From assembly GCF_002941025.1 (NCBI RefSeq), contig NZ_PTJS01000001.1, forward strand, positions 3,906,001 to 3,970,000: a DNA stretch of 64,000 nucleotides. The letters run 5' to 3'. Shown one piece after another: positions 34,400-42,039 of the stretch (positions are counted from its first letter, which is position 1; every line of letters begins with the position of its first letter). The notes under the pieces were generated by a model, which worked only from the letters and a program-made list of their open reading frames with translations, had not been told where the DNA came from and searched no databases. A program made the translations under genes and the position numbers. The DNA is from Streptomyces sp. QL37 (GTDB taxonomy: Bacteria; Actinomycetota; Actinomycetes; Streptomycetales; Streptomycetaceae).

Positions 34400-35194
34400 T
34401 CAGCCGCGGTGCAACAGGCCGGTCGCCAACCCGATCACCACCGGCGCCACGCCCACGGCCAGAAAGGCGGGCAGGAAACAGAGCCCCACCGGTGCGGTGA
34501 TCAGCACACCGGCCCTCTGGGCACGCGCCACGGCCGCGCTCGCCCGCTCGGCACGCATCTCATCGGCCAGCCTGGAAACCGGCTCCGCGACGGGTGCCCC
34601 CGTCGACGCGGCACGCTCGAGGCAGCGGGCCAGCGGCGCGGCCCCCGGCAGCTCCCCGAACCGGCCCCATGCGTCAGCAGGTTCGCCTCCAAGCAGGATC
34701 TCGGCCGCTGTGCGAGCCAGCCGCTCACCTACCGGGCCCCCGATGGATTCCGCGACCGCCTCCGCCGCCTCCCGCGGTCCTGCGCCCGCCGAAAGGCAGG
34801 ACGCCAACAGATCTGCGGTGATGGGTAGTTGCCGGGAGGCCAGAGCGGCCTCCGCGTCCCGGTCGGCGGCCCCACGCCCCCTGACGGAGCGCCGCCACCG
34901 CCGAACGCCGTAGGCCGCCGCAAGACCCACCCCGCTCCCGGCCACTCCGCCGACGAGGATCCACACACCTGCCCAGACGGCCAGAAACACCGTCCACCGC
35001 CGAGCACGGATCCACCCGGGCGCCCGCAGGTCCATCCGCTTCGGCCCCGGGACGCTCACGCGGCACTTGGCCAGCAGCGCCCCCCGTCTGCGTATCGCCC
35101 GCTCATGCCGCCGACCTGTGAGTGCGAAGGCGAGATACGCGGCTGTGCCCAACGCCGCCCCGGCCGCCCCCACCGCACCGGACATCCCGCTCAC
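34400..35194 (-). CDS. tadC: TadC-like type II secretion F-domain membrane protein
   Basis: Inner-membrane platform protein of 264 residues. Hydrophobic segments lie at the N-terminus (GAAGAALGTAAYLAFALTG), near 60-85 and at the C-terminal end, around a cytosolic T2SSF domain (ADLLASCLSAGAGPREAAEAVAES, then LPGAAPLARCLERAASTG). The GTG at 35194 overlaps the tadB stop (GTGA); ATG 35185 is a possible alternative. With TadB it forms the platform on which the TadA ATPase works. A 115-base gap separates it from the pilin-like gene. Confidence 0.85.
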   Translation of the reverse strand: MSGMSGAVGAAGAALGTAAYLAFALTGRRHERAIRRRGALLAKCRVSVPGPKRMDLRAPGWIRARRWTVFLAVWAGVWILVGGVAGSGVGLAAAYGVRRWRRSVRGRGAADRDAEAALASRQLPITADLLASCLSAGAGPREAAEAVAESIGGPVGERLARTAAEILLGGEPADAWGRFGELPGAAPLARCLERAASTGAPVAEPVSRLADEMRAERASAAVARAQRAGVLITAPVGLCFLPAFLAVGVAPVVIGLATGLLHRG

Positions 35195-36057
35195 GCCGCC
35201 TCCCCGGCCCGCACGATCCGTGATGCCCAGAACAGCCCCGCCGCCTCCAGCAGCCCACCCACCACCAGGCAGACGAGCCCGGCCGGGCTGTGCAGCAGAA
35301 CCTCCAGCGGATCCGCTCCGAGTGCCGCACCCAGCCCCAGACCCACCACCGGCAGCAACGCCAGGACCACAACCGTCGACCAGGCTCCCGCCAGCTGCGC
35401 CCGCAGCTCCTCCCGCCGCCGCCTCTCGTCCCGCAATGCGCTCTCCAGACGCGCCAGACCGGCCGCGAGGCCCGCACCGCCATCCACCGCCACCCGCCAG
35501 CACGCGGCCATACCCGCGAGCCCGTCGAGACCGGGCCCCACCGCCGCCTGCCGCAGCGCGCCCGGCACATCGCCACCGAACCGCGCCGCGGCCAGCACCG
35601 CGGGCTCGGCGGCGCCCAGCGCGCCGGTGTCACGAACGGCGGCGAGCATCGCCTGCCCGGGGTCGCGCCCGGCCCGCAGCTCACCGACCACCGCCCCGCA
35701 GAGCGACGTCACCGCGTCGGCCGCCTCCTCACTCTCACGCCGCCGTGCCCGCCGACGCAGCCAGCGCCGCACGAGCGGTACGGCCACAGCGCCCACGAGC
35801 AGAGGGAGCACCGATTCGCCCAGCACAGCGAGAAGAGCCGCCACAGGGGCACACAGCCATTCCCTCCGCCCGGCGGAGATGGTGCGGGCCGTGGCCCATG
35901 CCGCCGGCCCCCACGGTTCCTCCCGCCGAACTGTCAACGACCGAGCGCGCCGCGCCCCTGGGTCCCGGGCCACGGCCAGAGCACCCGCCAGGCCCGCGCA
36001 GCCCGCCATCGACCAATCGAGCATCTGCGTCAGCAGATCGGAACCCACCGGGGTCAT
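35191..36057 (-). CDS. tadB: TadB-like type II secretion F-domain membrane protein
   Basis: Platform protein of 288 residues with an N-terminal hydrophobic region, a pair of helices near 80-105 (PVAALLAVLGESVLPLLVGAV), the T2SSF domain (VVGELRAGRDPGQAMLAAVRD, GLAGMAACWRVAVDGGAGLAAGL) and C-terminal helices (VVVLALLPVVGLGLGAALG). ATG 36057 overlaps the tadA stop by four bases (ATGA). Works with TadC to anchor pilus assembly. Confidence 0.87.
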   Translation of the reverse strand: MTPVGSDLLTQMLDWSMAGCAGLAGALAVARDPGARRARSLTVRREEPWGPAAWATARTISAGRREWLCAPVAALLAVLGESVLPLLVGAVAVPLVRRWLRRRARRRESEEAADAVTSLCGAVVGELRAGRDPGQAMLAAVRDTGALGAAEPAVLAAARFGGDVPGALRQAAVGPGLDGLAGMAACWRVAVDGGAGLAAGLARLESALRDERRRREELRAQLAGAWSTVVVLALLPVVGLGLGAALGADPLEVLLHSPAGLVCLVVGGLLEAAGLFWASRIVRAGEAA

Positions 36058-37202
36058 GACTCGTCTCCGATCAGCGCCCCGAGCCTCTCCCAGCCCCGCT
36101 CCGGCTCGAACCCCCCGGCACCCCAGCGAAGCGCGGGCACCGTGACGACCAGACCTGCGGAATCCCGCTCGAGCACATGTACTTCGGCCACACGCCGCCG
36201 CCCACCCGTGTCGCGTACGAGGTGGACGACCACGGACAGCGCCGCTGCCAACTGGCTGTGCAGAGCGGCCCGGTCGAGGCCGGCAGCCGTCCCGAGAGCT
36301 TCCAGGCGCGCCGGAACATGCTCGGCCGCATTGGCGTGCACCGTGCCGCAACCGCCTTCGTGCCCCGTGTTGAGGGCTGCCAGAAGCTCCGTCACCTCGG
36401 CGCCCCGGACCTCTCCCACCACCAGCCGGTCAGGACGCATGCGCAACGCCTGGCGCACAAGGTCCCGCAGTGTCACCCTCCCGGCACCTTCCTGGTTGGC
36501 GGGCCGTGACTCCAGCCGGACCACGTGCGGGTGATCCGGGCGCAGTTCCGCCGAATCCTCGGCCAGCACGATGCGCTCCCGCTCGCCGACGGCACCCAGC
36601 AGACTGGACAGCAGGGTCGTCTTCCCCGCGCCCGTCCCTCCGCTGATCAGATACGAGACCCGGGCCTCCACCAGAGCTCTCAGCAGCCGGTCGCCGCCGG
36701 GCGGGACCGTCCCCGCTGCCACGAGCTCCGCCAGAGTGAAGGCGCGGGGGCGCACCACACGCAGCGAGAGGCACGTCGATCCGACGGACACCGGCGGCAG
36801 GACTGCGTGCATGCGCGTACCGTCCGGCAACCGCGCGTCCACCCATGGCCGGGCGTCGTCCAGCCGCCGCCCCGCTACCGCGGCGAGCCTCTGAGCCAGC
36901 CGCCGGACAGCCGCCGCATCCTGGAAGACGACCCGGGTCAGCTCGAGTCCGCCTCCGCGGTCCACCCACACCCGGTCCGGAGCGGACACCAGCACATCGG
37001 TCACCGCGGGGTCCGACAGAAGCTGCTCCAGCACTCCTGTGCCGACCAGCTCTCCCCGCAGTTCCTCGGCCGCGCCGAGCACTTCCGCGTCACCGAGCAG
37101 ACGGCCCTGCTCCCTCAGCGCGGCGGCCACCCCGGCCGGCGTGGGCGCCGCACCGCTGCGGGCCAGGCGCTGACGTACGGCCTCGAGCAGCGCGTCCGTC
37201 AT
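36054..37202 (-). CDS. tadA: TadA/CpaF-family secretion ATPase
   Basis: Hexameric traffic ATPase of 382 residues that powers pilus assembly. Walker A LISGGTGAGKTTLL near 187-200, Asp box LAEDSAELRPDHPHVVRLESR, Walker B RPDRLVVGEVRGAE and His box HEGGCGTVHAN. The N-terminal domain includes PAVTDVLVSAPDRVWVDRGG. ATG 37202 overlaps the stop of ssd (ATGA). No prepilin peptidase or secretin gene is present in the window, as in other actinobacterial Tad clusters, where the peptidase is encoded elsewhere. Confidence 0.92.
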   Translation of the reverse strand: MTDALLEAVRQRLARSGAAPTPAGVAAALREQGRLLGDAEVLGAAEELRGELVGTGVLEQLLSDPAVTDVLVSAPDRVWVDRGGGLELTRVVFQDAAAVRRLAQRLAAVAGRRLDDARPWVDARLPDGTRMHAVLPPVSVGSTCLSLRVVRPRAFTLAELVAAGTVPPGGDRLLRALVEARVSYLISGGTGAGKTTLLSSLLGAVGERERIVLAEDSAELRPDHPHVVRLESRPANQEGAGRVTLRDLVRQALRMRPDRLVVGEVRGAEVTELLAALNTGHEGGCGTVHANAAEHVPARLEALGTAAGLDRAALHSQLAAALSVVVHLVRDTGGRRRVAEVHVLERDSAGLVVTVPALRWGAGGFEPERGWERLGALIGDES

Positions 37203-38338
37203 GCCGCCACTCCCCCGTGGGACCGGAACGGAACTGCGTCCGCGCGGACCGGGACATCCGCCAGATCCCAGAAGGCCGCACAGAAGCGGGCCAGTGCGCC
37301 GCGGGAATTCCCGCCCGGGGGCACACCGCTGTCCTGCGCCGAGGACAGCGCCGGCTCCATGGGCAGGTCACCGACGAGTGGCAGGTCCAGCGTCCGCGCC
37401 ACCCACTGCTCGTCCAGGCCTGCCGTGTAGGGCCCTCGCGCAATGACCCGCAGGTCTTCCAGGACCGTGCGGGCCACAGCCGCCACGCGCTGCGCCGCCG
37501 CCACCGCTCTCAACTCTCCGGGCACGACCAGCAGCCCTACGTCGAGCTGCGCCAGCGCCTCGGTCACGCTCTCGTCGAACCGGCGCGGCAGATCCACGAC
37601 CACCACTCCACCCAGCCGACGGGCAGCAGCGAGCACCGACCGCATGGCCTGTGGCGGAACGATCACCTCGTCGCCCCGGCCCCAGCTGAGCACCCGCAGC
37701 CCGTGCAACGCCGGCAGTGACTCCTCCAGGGCACCTCCGCCCAGCCTCCCTTTCGAACGGGCGAAATCCGGCCACCGCAAGCCCTCGGATTCCTCACCGC
37801 CGAGCAGGACATCGATCCCGCCGCCCAAGGGGTCGCCGTCGATCAGCATCGTCCGTCGGCCCGACCTCGCGGCTGTCACGGCGAGGGCGCAGGCCAGCGT
37901 GGACGCGCCGGAGCCGCCGCGGCCCCCCATCACTCCCACGGTGAGCGCGGGCCTCCCCACGCCCTCCACCGCATTGGCGATCTGGTCGACGAGCCAGGCT
38001 TCGGAATCGGGCAGTCTCAGCACGTATTCGGCGCCCATCTCCACCGCGTGGCGCCACACGTCGGGGGCTTCCCGATCCCGTCCGACGAGCATCACTCCGG
38101 GCCTGCGAGGCATTCCACGGCATCCACGCGCCGTGTCGTCGCCGACCAGGACCATCGGTGCCCTGTCCCAGCCGCTCCTCTCCCCTGGAGGCCCGTGCTG
38201 CACTTCCGGCACTGCCCCGGCCGCCGCGCACAGCCTGAGCAGATCGTCCAGCAAACCCGGGTCCTCGGTGAGGATCAGCGGTCCGTCCCGCCACCCTTCG
38301 GCGCTCGACGGACCCGCGTCCGTGAAAGATCCAGCCAT
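37199..38338 (-). CDS. ssd: Septum site-determining protein Ssd / TadZ-like, degenerate ParA-MinD fold
   Basis: First gene of the Tad operon, 379 residues. An N-terminal receiver-like domain (about 20-125; LVGDDTARG, LVGRDREAPD) resembles the atypical receiver of TadZ/CpaE. The ParA/MinD-like domain starts VGVMGGRGGSGASTLACALA (about 135-154): the position of the P-loop lysine is Ala and the signature lysine is Arg, so ATP hydrolysis is doubtful. IDGDPLGGGIDVLLG and VVVDLPRRFDES give the other nucleotide-site elements. ATG 38338 follows GAGGGGCGGAG. Family members localise Tad machinery or influence septation (Rv3660c). Confidence 0.88.
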   Translation of the reverse strand: MAGSFTDAGPSSAEGWRDGPLILTEDPGLLDDLLRLCAAAGAVPEVQHGPPGERSGWDRAPMVLVGDDTARGCRGMPRRPGVMLVGRDREAPDVWRHAVEMGAEYVLRLPDSEAWLVDQIANAVEGVGRPALTVGVMGGRGGSGASTLACALAVTAARSGRRTMLIDGDPLGGGIDVLLGGEESEGLRWPDFARSKGRLGGGALEESLPALHGLRVLSWGRGDEVIVPPQAMRSVLAAARRLGGVVVVDLPRRFDESVTEALAQLDVGLLVVPGELRAVAAAQRVAAVARTVLEDLRVIARGPYTAGLDEQWVARTLDLPLVGDLPMEPALSSAQDSGVPPGGNSRGALARFCAAFWDLADVPVRADAVPFRSHGGVAA

Positions 38339-38667
38339 GATCTCCGCCCCTCTCACTGTCTCCTCCAGTGCGGTTTCGCGGCGATCTCGAACGCTTCCGA
38401 GATGCGCGATTCCGGAACCCACGGACTTCGCGGGTGGAATCAACATGCAACGGCACGGAAAAACATGTGGATCTTGCTCAAAAGCTGTGGACAACTCAAG
38501 CGTTGTGAATATCTCGGTAGCTCGTACAGGGGACTTTCGCAGCGCATCCCTTCCACTACACACGGTCACGAGTCATGATCGAGTGAACCCGTACGAGGGG
38601 GAAGCCGGCACCGGCGACGAGGGAGGAAGGGCCTGGATTCCTGGCCGCAAAACGCATCCGGACATGC

Positions 38668-38733
38668 GACGACCCCCGCCGGGGGGGAGAGCGGGGGTCG
38701 TCCCCACGGCCGACTCGGGGGGGGAGGAGTCGG
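38668..38733 (+). promoter_or_regulatory. Two consecutive hairpins in the ssd/HAD divergent region
   Basis: Hairpin 1: perfect 12-bp arms gacgacccccgc/gcgggggtcgtc (38668-38679, 38691-38702). Hairpin 2: 7-bp arms ccgactc/gagtcgg (38710-38716, 38727-38733). They lie 105-170 bases before the HAD gene in the 499-base gap 38339-38837, which holds no gene. They could be an attenuator or 5'-UTR element of the HAD transcript. Confidence 0.5.
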
Positions 38734-38837
38734 ACCGGGTTAGCACGGTCGCGAACGATCCGTGACTTCCATGGTGTACCCGAGCCCCTTCTCAGGCAAA
38801 CCCACGTGCCGGATTTTACGCCGAATGGCGGGCCCCT

Positions 38838-39677
38838 ATGCTCACCTTTGTGGAAAACTGCTTCTCGCCGCGTACAGCAGCCTTCTTTGACCTGGACAAG
38901 ACGGTCATTGCGAAGTCATCGACGCTGACCTTCAGCAAGTCCTTCTACCAAGGCGGGCTGATCAACCGTCGTGCCGTACTGCGCACCGCGTACGTACAGT
39001 TCGTGTTCCTTGCCGGGGGTGCCGATCACGACCAGATGGAGCGGATGCGCGAGTACCTCTCAGCGCTCTGCAAGGGGTGGAACGTCCAGCAGGTCAAGGA
39101 TCTGGTCGCCGAGACCCTGCACGACCTGATCGACCCGATCATCTACGACGAGGCCGCGACCCTGATCGAGGAGCATCACACCGCCGGGCGGGACGTGGTC
39201 ATCGTCTCGACCTCCGGGGCCGAAGTCGTCGAACCCATCGGAGAGCTGCTCGGTGCCGACCGGGTCGTGGCGACCCGGATGGTCGTGGGCGACGACGGCT
39301 GCTTCACCGGCGAGGTCGAGTACTACGCCTACGGGCCGACCAAGGCCGAAGCGATCAGGGCGCTCGCCGAATCGGAGGGGTACGACCTGTCGCGCTGCTA
39401 CGCGTACAGCGACTCCGCCACCGATGTACCCATGCTGGAGTCCGTGGGGTACCCGCACGCCGTCAACCCGGACCGGGCCCTGCGACGTGAGGCCACGCTC
39501 CGGGAGTGGCCGATTCTCGTCTTCGACCGTCCGGTCCGGCTCAAACAGCGCATGCCGGCATTCTCGATGCCACCGCGGCCGGCGCTCGTGGCGGCAGCCG
39601 CACTCGCCGCGGCCGCCGCGACCGCAGGGCTCGTCTGGTACGCCAATCGCCGCCGCGCCACCGCGGTCACCACCTGA
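38838..39677 (+). CDS. HAD-IB family phosphatase with C-terminal membrane helix
   Basis: Phosphohydrolase of 279 residues. HAD motif I is AFFDLDKTVIAKS (about 15-27), motif II VIVSTSGAE, and motif III/IV lie in GPTKAEAIRALAE and YSDSATDVPMLESVG. This is the SerB-like subclass. A C-terminal hydrophobic helix (ALVAAAALAAAAATAGLVWYANRRR) suggests membrane tethering. The S. coelicolor homologue (SCO3558) carries the annotation morphological differentiation-associated protein. Substrate unknown; phosphoserine or phospholipid-like compounds are possible. It has a long upstream region with hairpins. Confidence 0.88.
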   Translation: MLTFVENCFSPRTAAFFDLDKTVIAKSSTLTFSKSFYQGGLINRRAVLRTAYVQFVFLAGGADHDQMERMREYLSALCKGWNVQQVKDLVAETLHDLIDPIIYDEAATLIEEHHTAGRDVVIVSTSGAEVVEPIGELLGADRVVATRMVVGDDGCFTGEVEYYAYGPTKAEAIRALAESEGYDLSRCYAYSDSATDVPMLESVGYPHAVNPDRALRREATLREWPILVFDRPVRLKQRMPAFSMPPRPALVAAAALAAAAATAGLVWYANRRRATAVTT

Positions 39678-40116
39678 CAGCCGGCCGACGAGGGCGGCGC
39701 CCACCGCGATCGATCCTCAATGTCCGACCCGCCTGCATTTGAACACAAAAGTAAAGAAAAGCGGCCAGGACTTCCGCTCCACCTTGCCCTGGAGTACAAA
39801 GGACTCAACGGCCCGCGAGACCAGGGACATCCGAGAGGATCACCTTTTACGCATAAGGCCCCACGGACCGAGCACGAAAGCCGAGCACCCACGCGACGTC
39901 GACCCGTCGATTACGGGCCAGCCGCACCAGGTGACGGGCAAAGAACCCGACCTGATGGGCATATAACGAGGACGCTTGGTAACTGGGCGGACGTGCCAGC
40001 GGCGGTACCGGGACCGGTACCGCCGCAACCCTTTCCAGGGCCTGCCCACACACCCGGAGTCCCCTCCTGGCGCCCGGCCGTGCAGGCCTCGCAACCAACC
40101 CTGCGGTTAGCGCGGC
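39678..40116. other. Intergenic region, no supported gene
   Basis: About 440 bases between the convergent HAD and Fic-like genes. It includes an A-rich patch (39740-39765) and lower G+C than neighbours around 39790-39970. Open frames exist but lack ribosome sites and recognisable products. Confidence 0.5.
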
Positions 40117-40941
40117 TCAGGCCGCGCCGCGCTGGAGCGCCTCACACACAGCCGTGGACTCCCTGACACCCAGCTCCACGGAGCGCCCGCAGTGAGCGAT
40201 CCAGGTCGCCATGCCTTCCGGCCGCCCTGACAGATATCCCTCGAACGCAGCCACGTAGGCGGCGCGCCCCTGCTCCGCGTGGCCGACTTCGGCGGGGCAG
40301 ATCGACTTGGGGTCGAGCCCGCTGCCGATCAGCACGATCCGCTCGGCGGTCCGGGCGACCAAGCCGTTGTGCGACCCGAAGGGGCGCAGCGCCAGGAGTT
40401 CGCCGTGGACCACCGAGGAGGTCACAAGTGCGGGCGCCGAGCCACCGGCGATGATCAGCTGCGACAGCCCTTCGAGACGCCCGGACACCTCGTCCGCGCC
40501 CGGCACAGGCGCTTCGATCAACGGTTCGTCGACCGGTTCACCCGCCAGTCGCGGCCTGCCGACCGCATCGTCCGGAGTCGCACCGCCGGCCGCCACCAGA
40601 TGCAGGCGGGCGAGCACACGAAGCGGTGACTGCCGCCAGATCGAGAGCAGTTGTCCCGCCTCCGCCGTGAGCCTCAACGCGGCACCGATGGTGCGGGCCT
40701 CGTGCTCCCCGCTGAAGTCCGTACGCCGGCGCACCTCCTCGAGATTCCAGTCGGCACCCGAGAGCGCCGCCGATCCGCGGGCTCCGCGCAGAGCCGCCTC
40801 CGCGGTGACCTCGTTGCTGCGGCGCCGCATGACCCGGTGGCCGTAGACCCGGTCCACGGCCTTGCGTACGGAGTCCACCGCGTCGGCGACCCCCGGCAGG
40901 TCACCCAGGGCGGCAAGCGGGTCAGGGGAAGTCGTACTCAT
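40117..40941 (-). CDS. Fic-like protein with degenerate active-site motif
   Basis: Protein of 274 residues, helical throughout. Residues ~175-200 read VVHGELLALRPFGSHNGLVARTAERI, which aligns with the Fic core (His-Pro-Phe-x-x-Gly-Asn-Gly-Arg-x-x-Arg): HPF is RPF, so the catalytic His is Arg, and GNGR is HNGL. An upstream ALRGARGSAALSGADW could be an inhibitory-helix-like segment ([ST]xxxE[GN] is not clear). Older annotations call homologues oxidoreductase, for which I see no motif. It is divergent from the CooC-like ATPase. If Fic-like, it is probably not an AMP-transferase. Confidence 0.65.
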   Translation of the reverse strand: MSTTSPDPLAALGDLPGVADAVDSVRKAVDRVYGHRVMRRRSNEVTAEAALRGARGSAALSGADWNLEEVRRRTDFSGEHEARTIGAALRLTAEAGQLLSIWRQSPLRVLARLHLVAAGGATPDDAVGRPRLAGEPVDEPLIEAPVPGADEVSGRLEGLSQLIIAGGSAPALVTSSVVHGELLALRPFGSHNGLVARTAERIVLIGSGLDPKSICPAEVGHAEQGRAAYVAAFEGYLSGRPEGMATWIAHCGRSVELGVRESTAVCEALQRGAA

Positions 40942-41043
40942 AAGTAGCGAGGCTACGCGCCCTCACCACGGATACCGCCCAGGAGTGGCCTTCTTCACGA
41001 AGGATGACAGCAGTGAGCGATGATACCGCTACCCTAGGTGAAC

Positions 41044-42039
41044 ATGAAGATCGCTTTCGTGGGGAAGGGCGGCAGCGGCAAGACCACGCTGTCCTCGCTC
41101 TTCATCCGCCACCTCGCTGCCAATGAAGCCCAAGTCGTCGCGGTGGACGCCGACATCAACCAGCACCTCGGGGCCGCCCTCGGCCTGGACGAGAAGGAAG
41201 CCGCCGCCCTGCCGGCCATGGGTGCCCATCTGCCCCTCATCAAGGACTACCTCCGCGGAAACAACCCCCGCATCGCATCCGCCGCAACGATGATCAAGAC
41301 GACGCCGCCCGGGGAGGGGTCCAGGCTCCTGCGCGTCTGCGAGGACAACCCGGTCTACGACGCCTGTGCCCGCACGGTCCGGCTCGACGACGGGGAGATC
41401 CGGCTGATGGCCACCGGACCGTTCGACGAGTCCGATCTCGGTGTCGCCTGCTACCACTCCAAGGTCGGAGCGGTCGAGCTCTGCCTCAACCACCTGGTCG
41501 ACGGTCCCGACGAGTATGTGGTGGTCGACATGACGGCGGGGTCGGATTCGTTCGCGTCGGGAATGTTCACCCGTTTCGACTTGACCTTTCTGGTCGCCGA
41601 ACCGACCCGGAAGGGCGTCTCCGTCTACCGCCAGTACAAGGAGTACGCCCGTGACTTCGGCGTCGCCCTGAAGGTGGTGGGCAACAAGGTGCAGGGAGAG
41701 GACGATCTCGACTTCCTGCGTGCCGAGGTCGGCGACGACCTGCTGGTCGGCGTAGGCCAGTCCGACTGGGTCCGGAGGATGGAAAAGGGCAGGCCGGCCC
41801 CGTTCGAACTGCTGGAAGCAGACAACCGCATGGCACTGCAGGCCTTGCAGAATGCCGCGGAGGACTCGTACGGGCTGCGCGACTGGGAGCGCTACACGCG
41901 CCAGATGGTGCACTTCCACCTGAAGAACGCGGAGAGCTGGGGCAACGAGAAGACGGGCGCCGACCTGGCTGCCCAGGTCGACCCCGCCTTCGTCCTGCAG
42001 GAGCACCGCGCGGAATCGGGCGCCGCTCAGCCGGCCTGA
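41044..42039 (+). CDS. CooC/MinD-like P-loop ATPase
   Basis: Protein of 331 residues with deviant Walker A VGKGGSGKTTLSSLF at the N-terminus, switch I DADINQHLG and Walker B VVVDMTAGSDSFASG. The VDADIN and DMTAG pattern resembles CooC and related metal-insertion or accessory ATPases more than ParA partition proteins. ATG 41044 follows CCTAGG; a GTG six bases upstream is possible. Two cysteines (LRVCEDNPVYDAC) are spaced widely. No CO dehydrogenase or hydrogenase genes are nearby, so the client is unknown. Its last 13 bases overlap the convergent deacetylase-like gene. Confidence 0.82.
   Translation: MKIAFVGKGGSGKTTLSSLFIRHLAANEAQVVAVDADINQHLGAALGLDEKEAAALPAMGAHLPLIKDYLRGNNPRIASAATMIKTTPPGEGSRLLRVCEDNPVYDACARTVRLDDGEIRLMATGPFDESDLGVACYHSKVGAVELCLNHLVDGPDEYVVVDMTAGSDSFASGMFTRFDLTFLVAEPTRKGVSVYRQYKEYARDFGVALKVVGNKVQGEDDLDFLRAEVGDDLLVGVGQSDWVRRMEKGRPAPFELLEADNRMALQALQNAAEDSYGLRDWERYTRQMVHFHLKNAESWGNEKTGADLAAQVDPAFVLQEHRAESGAAQPA

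Noticed and set aside
38668..38733. Riboswitch (c-di-AMP ydaO type) in the HAD leader
   Set aside because: The hairpins do not show the conserved ydaO core; no known riboswitch class could be matched.
39720..40166. A 148-codon frame after the HAD gene
   Set aside because: Runs into the antisense of the Fic-like gene, proline-rich, without ribosome site.
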